The notes under the pieces: model-generated
The model's input: the letters and a program-made list of their open reading frames with translations, nothing else
What the model was told of the DNA's origin: nothing
The model's database searches: none
Position numbers and translations under genes: made by a program
Shown here: positions 5,711-8,727 of the stretch, one piece after another
Position numbering within the stretch: the first letter of the stretch is position 1
Layout: each line of letters begins with the position of its first letter
Assembly: GCA_023413015.1 (NCBI GenBank)
Contig: JAEZQR010000230.1
Coordinates: 1 to 8,727, forward strand
From: Pseudomonadota bacterium
GTDB lineage: Bacteria; Pseudomonadota; Alphaproteobacteria; Sphingomonadales; Sphingomonadaceae
Length of the DNA: 8,727 nucleotides
Direction of reading: 5' to 3'

Positions 5711-8517
5711 AGCGGTGCCTCATGCTCCTGATGACTGCGCTGCCGGCACCGGCGCTCGCCAACTACTGCGCCGCACCGCTCAACCGGCCGAACGCCGCGA
5801 TCAGCGGCGTGGTGAATACCTATTATCCGATCACGGCTGACATCACGGCGGGGAGCACGCTTCAGATCGGGGCGCCCCGCGGCGCGAGCGAGGATCTGCG
5901 CGTGGGCGACCTGCTGCTGCTGTGGATTCCGCAGTCGATGCAGTTCGCCAGCCCCCCGAACAGCAACACCTATGGCAGCGGCAGCTCCAGCGGCAACGGA
6001 CGCGGCTGGAGCCATATCAACGACACCGGCAAGTTCCAGTGGCTTCGCGTAGCCGGCATCGGCGGCGCCAGCGGGGCGGCGGGAACGCTCGTCAAGTCCG
6101 CCGGCGATAGCGGCAACACGCTGGTCACGGTGACGAACGGCGGCGGCCAGGGCGTCTTCGCCCAGTTTCAGCTGGCATCGGACGCGATCCGCACGGCGCA
6201 AGCCATCCGCGTCCCGCAATATGGCAATGCGACGATCTCCGGGACGGTCACCGCCGAACCCTTTCGACAGACGACGACCTCCGGCACCAAGGGGCCACTT
6301 GCGACCGGCGGCATCGTCGCGCTGGACGTGGCCGGCACCCTGACCTTCAATCCCGGCTCCCGGATCGACGTCAGCGCCTTGGGCTTCAGGGGCGGCGCCG
6401 GCCGACGCTTCGACGGCATGCCTTCCAGTGCCATAACCTACAACATACTGAACCAATATTATGGCTATTCGGCGCACCCGAATGCCGGAACGGTAAGGGC
6501 CTTCGGTGGCATCAAGGGCGAAGGCGCTGCCGGCACTCCCCACCGCGTATATGATCAGGGCGGCCTGTCCCCCGAACTCAGCTATTTCGGCACCGGGGAC
6601 GTAGCGCTCGACGGCTACGGCCTCAGCACGTCCCCGGCCGCTTATGGGCGAGGTGCTCCGGGGAATGCCGGCGGCGGAGCCACCGACCAATGCCCCAACG
6701 GCTTTCAGATAGCGCAGACGGCGATGTGCCGAATCCACCCGACAAGCCCGAGTCAGGTCACTTACGCCTTCAATCGGCTGAACCCCGGCGGTGGCGGAGG
6801 TGGCGGCTGGGGAAATGGCGGCACCGCCAGCGGGCATGACTATGACGGCACCGGGGCGCTGACCCTTGTTTCCCGCGGTGGCGGCATCGGTGGCCAAGGT
6901 GTTTCCAGCCTCGCGACCTTCACGAAGGCGCCTGTCCCCGCCGGCTTCCATCAGTTCGCCATGATGGGCGGCGGTGGCGGTGCGGGCAGCACGAATGCGG
7001 CAGCCCCGGACGACCTGCAATCGAGCGGCGGCACCGGCGGAGGCGTCGTCCTCATCCGCGCTGGCAGGATCGCCGGCTCGGGCGATATCCACGCCGATGG
7101 CGGCCATGCGCCGGATGTCACCGCGCTCGATCCCGATTATCCTAGCTTCACGGCGCTGGACTTTCAGCCGACGGGCGGTGCCGGCCAGGGGAATGGCGGC
7201 GGCGGCGGCGGGGGTGGCGGCTGGATACTTGTCGCGGCCCATCAGGCCAGCTCGGCGAACCTCCGCCTCTACGCCCGAGGCGGCAAGGGCGGCAATGCGA
7301 GCAACGGGATGGGCGCGGGTGGCGGGGGCGGTGGCGGCTATATCGGCACCTCCACGACCCTATCCGGAGTGTCCACGAACGTCTCGGCCGGCGCCCGCGG
7401 ATCGACCTCGGGCTCGACCGCGGCTGGCCGCCTGGCGAAAGCCAGTGTCATGACGAGCACGGATTCGCTCGAGACCTCGGAGGCCGAGAACGGCTTGCCG
7501 GGATCGACCGGCGCCTTCGCCGCCTCGGGCTTGAGCGTACCGTCGCCGAACGCCTCCTCCGGCAATGCCGCCGCATCGAGCAGCAGCGTGGCGCCTGGCG
7601 CTCAATGCGCTCCGATCGTCACCAGGGAACTCCCCGACGACGGCGGCGCGACATGGCAACCGGCGATCACGGTCGCCAGGGACAGCGTGATCAAGATGCG
7701 CATTCGCATCGAAAACAGGAATGAGGATAACTACTTAGCTGGTTCCACCTTAGCGCAACTCTACGAGGACATCAGTTTCACCGATACTTACCCGGCCGGC
7801 CTCGTGAACGCGACGCCGCCGAACGTGGCATCCACCTGCGGCGGCGCCCCCTCAGCCACGGCCGGCGGCAGCTCACTGACATTCCCGGCCGCGGGTTCCG
7901 TCTCCGGCCAGAGCAGCTGCACGATCAGCGTCGATGTGCAGGCGACCGCGGCCGGCACGCACAGCAGCACCCTTCCGGCCGAAGCGCTGACGGTGAAGCA
8001 GCTCAAGCAGCTGGTAGGCGCGGCATCGGCGCTGACGCTCAGCAATTTCGAGGAGGCCTCGGCTTCGGTGGCAGTCCCTGCCAGCGTCGGCGTCAGCAAA
8101 ACCAGCGCCGTCGTGCGAGATCCGATCAACGGCGCCGCCGCCCCTAAGCACATCCCCGGATCGGCCGTCGATTACACCCTCACCGTTACCAATTCGACCG
8201 CCCAGGGCCTTACGGCGGACACGATGTTCGTCGCCGATATGCTGCCGGGCGCGGTAAAGCTGTTCGTCAGCGATCTCGTCGCCGGCGCGCCGTTTGAGTT
8301 CAGCGCCAACGGCAGCGATCTGACTTGCGGCTATGGCGGTTCGCAGGCGGCCAGCGACTGTGTCGAATTCTCGACCAACGGCGTCGACTGGACCTATGTT
8401 CCGGTACCGGACGGGGATGGCGCCGACAGCGCCGTGCGCTACGTCCGTTTCAAGCCGCGGGGCGCCATGTCGCCATCGAGCGACTTCGTCCTACGCTACC
8501 GCGTCATCCTGAAATGA
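5707..8517 (+). CDS. Secreted glycine-rich beta-solenoid protein with two C-terminal DUF11-like domains
   Basis: 936 aa. Residues 1-18 are a signal peptide (MKRCLMLLMTALPAPALA, cleavage before NYC); C21 lies after the predicted cut and there is no lipobox. Residues 33-165 form an N-terminal module (SGVVNTYYP, RVGDLLLLWIPQSMQFA, NSNTYGSG) of a type I recall from other large secreted bacterial proteins. Residues 175-560 are glycine-rich with poly-Gly tracts at 361-367, 421-425, 497-505 and 538-544, and three solenoid-like repeats (GGIVALDVAGTLTF, GGVVLIRAGRIAGSGDI, GGWILVAAHQASSANLRLY). A Ser/Ala linker (about 605-632) leads to a first DUF11-like domain (about 635-790, SFTDTYPAGLV) and a second (795-936: VGVSKTSAV, PINGAAAPKHIPG, VDYTLTVTNS). 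The second matches the DUF11 module of the first gene in the window. C711/C738 and C874/C885 could be disulfides. The gene overlaps the barrel gene by 4 bp. No catalytic motif was seen; a surface or matrix structural role is inference. Confidence 0.85.
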   Translation: MKRCLMLLMTALPAPALANYCAAPLNRPNAAISGVVNTYYPITADITAGSTLQIGAPRGASEDLRVGDLLLLWIPQSMQFASPPNSNTYGSGSSSGNGRGWSHINDTGKFQWLRVAGIGGASGAAGTLVKSAGDSGNTLVTVTNGGGQGVFAQFQLASDAIRTAQAIRVPQYGNATISGTVTAEPFRQTTTSGTKGPLATGGIVALDVAGTLTFNPGSRIDVSALGFRGGAGRRFDGMPSSAITYNILNQYYGYSAHPNAGTVRAFGGIKGEGAAGTPHRVYDQGGLSPELSYFGTGDVALDGYGLSTSPAAYGRGAPGNAGGGATDQCPNGFQIAQTAMCRIHPTSPSQVTYAFNRLNPGGGGGGGWGNGGTASGHDYDGTGALTLVSRGGGIGGQGVSSLATFTKAPVPAGFHQFAMMGGGGGAGSTNAAAPDDLQSSGGTGGGVVLIRAGRIAGSGDIHADGGHAPDVTALDPDYPSFTALDFQPTGGAGQGNGGGGGGGGGWILVAAHQASSANLRLYARGGKGGNASNGMGAGGGGGGGYIGTSTTLSGVSTNVSAGARGSTSGSTAAGRLAKASVMTSTDSLETSEAENGLPGSTGAFAASGLSVPSPNASSGNAAASSSSVAPGAQCAPIVTRELPDDGGATWQPAITVARDSVIKMRIRIENRNEDNYLAGSTLAQLYEDISFTDTYPAGLVNATPPNVASTCGGAPSATAGGSSLTFPAAGSVSGQSSCTISVDVQATAAGTHSSTLPAEALTVKQLKQLVGAASALTLSNFEEASASVAVPASVGVSKTSAVVRDPINGAAAPKHIPGSAVDYTLTVTNSTAQGLTADTMFVADMLPGAVKLFVSDLVAGAPFEFSANGSDLTCGYGGSQAASDCVEFSTNGVDWTYVPVPDGDGADSAVRYVRFKPRGAMSPSSDFVLRYRVILK
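6784..7338 (+). repeat. Glycine-rich repeat region (GGC/GGT runs) within the third gene
   Basis: Four in-frame poly-Gly runs of 7, 5, 9 and 7 codons lie at 6787-6807, 6967-6981, 7195-7221 and 7318-7338. Three end directly in an aromatic residue (W, W, Y). Between them lie hydrophobic strand segments of the form GG-V-V-L-I-x-A. GGC, GGT, GGG and GGA codons are mixed, so this is a protein-level repeat rather than a pure microsatellite. The longest run is still a possible site of slippage, in multiples of three. Confidence 0.75.
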
Positions 8518-8520
8518 AGA

Positions 8521-8605
8521 TGGTGCCCCCGGTCCGACTCGAACGGACACTCCTTTCGGAACTCGATTTTGAGTCGAGCGCGTCTACCGATTCCGCCACG
8601 GGGGC
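8521..8605 (-). tRNA. trnL: tRNA-Leu (anticodon CAA)
   Basis: Read on the minus strand, the acceptor stem is GCCCCCG paired with CGGGGGC, followed by discriminator A and an encoded CCA (8521-8523). The D-arm region reads GCGGAATCGGTAGACGC. The anticodon stem CTCGA/TCGAG encloses the 7-nt loop CTCAAAA, giving anticodon CAA for the Leu codon UUG. A long class II variable arm (TCC-GAAA-GGA) and a T arm (GTCCG-TTCGAGT-CGGAC) complete the cloverleaf. The long variable arm and discriminator A agree with leucine. The gene is 85 nt with CCA and converges on the preceding coding gene, whose stop is 3 nt away. Confidence 0.97.
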
Positions 8606-8615
8606 ACGCCCGCTG

Positions 8616-8643
8616 ACCTAGAGGCGTGCGCCTGCCCGGTCAA
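8616..8643 (-). promoter_or_regulatory. Likely sigma-70-type promoter of the tRNA-Leu gene
   Basis: On the minus strand, TTGAC (8639-8643) is followed after exactly 17 nt by CTAGGT (8616-8621). This fits the alphaproteobacterial housekeeping pattern TTGAC-N17-CTATAT well at -35 and at four of six positions at -10. The expected start would fall about 4 nt before the mature tRNA, giving a very short leader. Confidence 0.5.
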
Positions 8644-8727
8644 CTCCACTTGCCAAGCGAAGCGGCGGCGGCCATGTCGCGGGCCATGTCGCGCCCGCCC
8701 CGCTCCCGCACCAACGATCGTCCGCCC
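8640..8727 (-). CDS. Possible C-terminal end of an unidentified minus-strand gene (partial)
   Basis: On the minus strand one frame is open from the right window edge to a TGA at 8642-8640, giving 28 residues ending in MARDMAAAASLGKWS, with mostly G/C third bases. If real, its stop lies within the -35 element of the tRNA promoter. I cannot assign a family from so short a tail. A plus-strand start at the ATG at 8674 (MSRAMSRPPRS) is an alternative reading, and the segment may also be non-coding. Confidence 0.3.
   Translation of the reverse strand, partial: GGRSLVRERGGRDMARDMAAAASLGKWS
8670..8693. repeat. Perfect 12-bp tandem duplication
   Basis: GGCCATGTCGCG occurs twice head to tail, at 8670-8681 and 8682-8693. 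In the possible minus-strand coding frame it encodes RDMA twice. A 12-bp unit keeps the frame, so it would be tolerated in a coding tail. Confidence 0.8.

Noticed and set aside
5707..5769. Lipoprotein signal for the third protein
   Set aside because: The cysteines at 4 and 21 are not in a lipobox. The sequence before C21 is ALANY, and a normal signal peptidase I cut after ALA fits better.
5665..7242. 525-codon open frame on the minus strand across the start of the third gene
   Set aside because: It is also in phase with the sense codons of the third gene and explained the same way. Its product is a low-complexity Ala/Arg/Gly sequence with no recognisable domain.
8521..8605. Attachment site of a genomic island at the tRNA 3' end
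   Set aside because: No second copy of the tRNA 3' end and no integrase lies in the window, so it is kept only as a possibility within a finding.
8325..8621. Plus-strand frame running across the tRNA
   Set aside because: It reads the antisense of the tRNA (VRLERTLLSELDFES), a well-known type of spurious protein. The true gene in this region ends at 8517.

Overview
The window looks like part of a high-GC alphaproteobacterial chromosome, probably from a sphingomonad. The basis is strong G/C preference at third codon positions, very rare TTA/CTA codons, a TTGAC-N17-CTAGGT promoter in front of a tRNA gene, and the style of the DUF11-type surface proteins. The taxonomic call is inference; no marker gene is present.

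Layout, left to right. Positions 1-600 hold the 3' part of a gene for a DUF11-like repeat protein whose start lies outside the window. After 28 bp comes a very large gene (629-5710, 1693 aa). It has a signal peptide, then several Ig-like or prealbumin-like modules (one DUF11, one SdrD-B-like, one Big_1-like), then about 800 residues of alternating amphipathic strands that read as a very large outer-membrane beta-barrel. Its stop overlaps the start of the third gene (5707-8517, 936 aa) by 4 bp. The third protein is secreted, rich in glycine tracts with beta-solenoid-like repeats, and ends in two DUF11-like domains. All three genes are on the + strand and look like one operon whose promoter is left of the window. 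Three bp beyond the third stop lies a convergent tRNA-Leu(CAA) gene on the - strand (8521-8605) with its own likely promoter. The last about 90 bp may hold the C-terminal end of a further - strand gene.

How the genes may work together (inference): the central protein would sit in the outer membrane with its Ig-like modules outside the barrel, and the two flanking DUF11 proteins would be secreted surface or matrix proteins displayed with it or exported through it. The barrel protein carries an NSExV...DYDIDxDxGTLLF segment that resembles, from memory, a recurring motif of SprA, the giant barrel of the type IX secretion translocon. This, with a by-eye count of about 36 strands, makes the cluster the most interesting item here. 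No mobile element, CRISPR array or integrase was seen.
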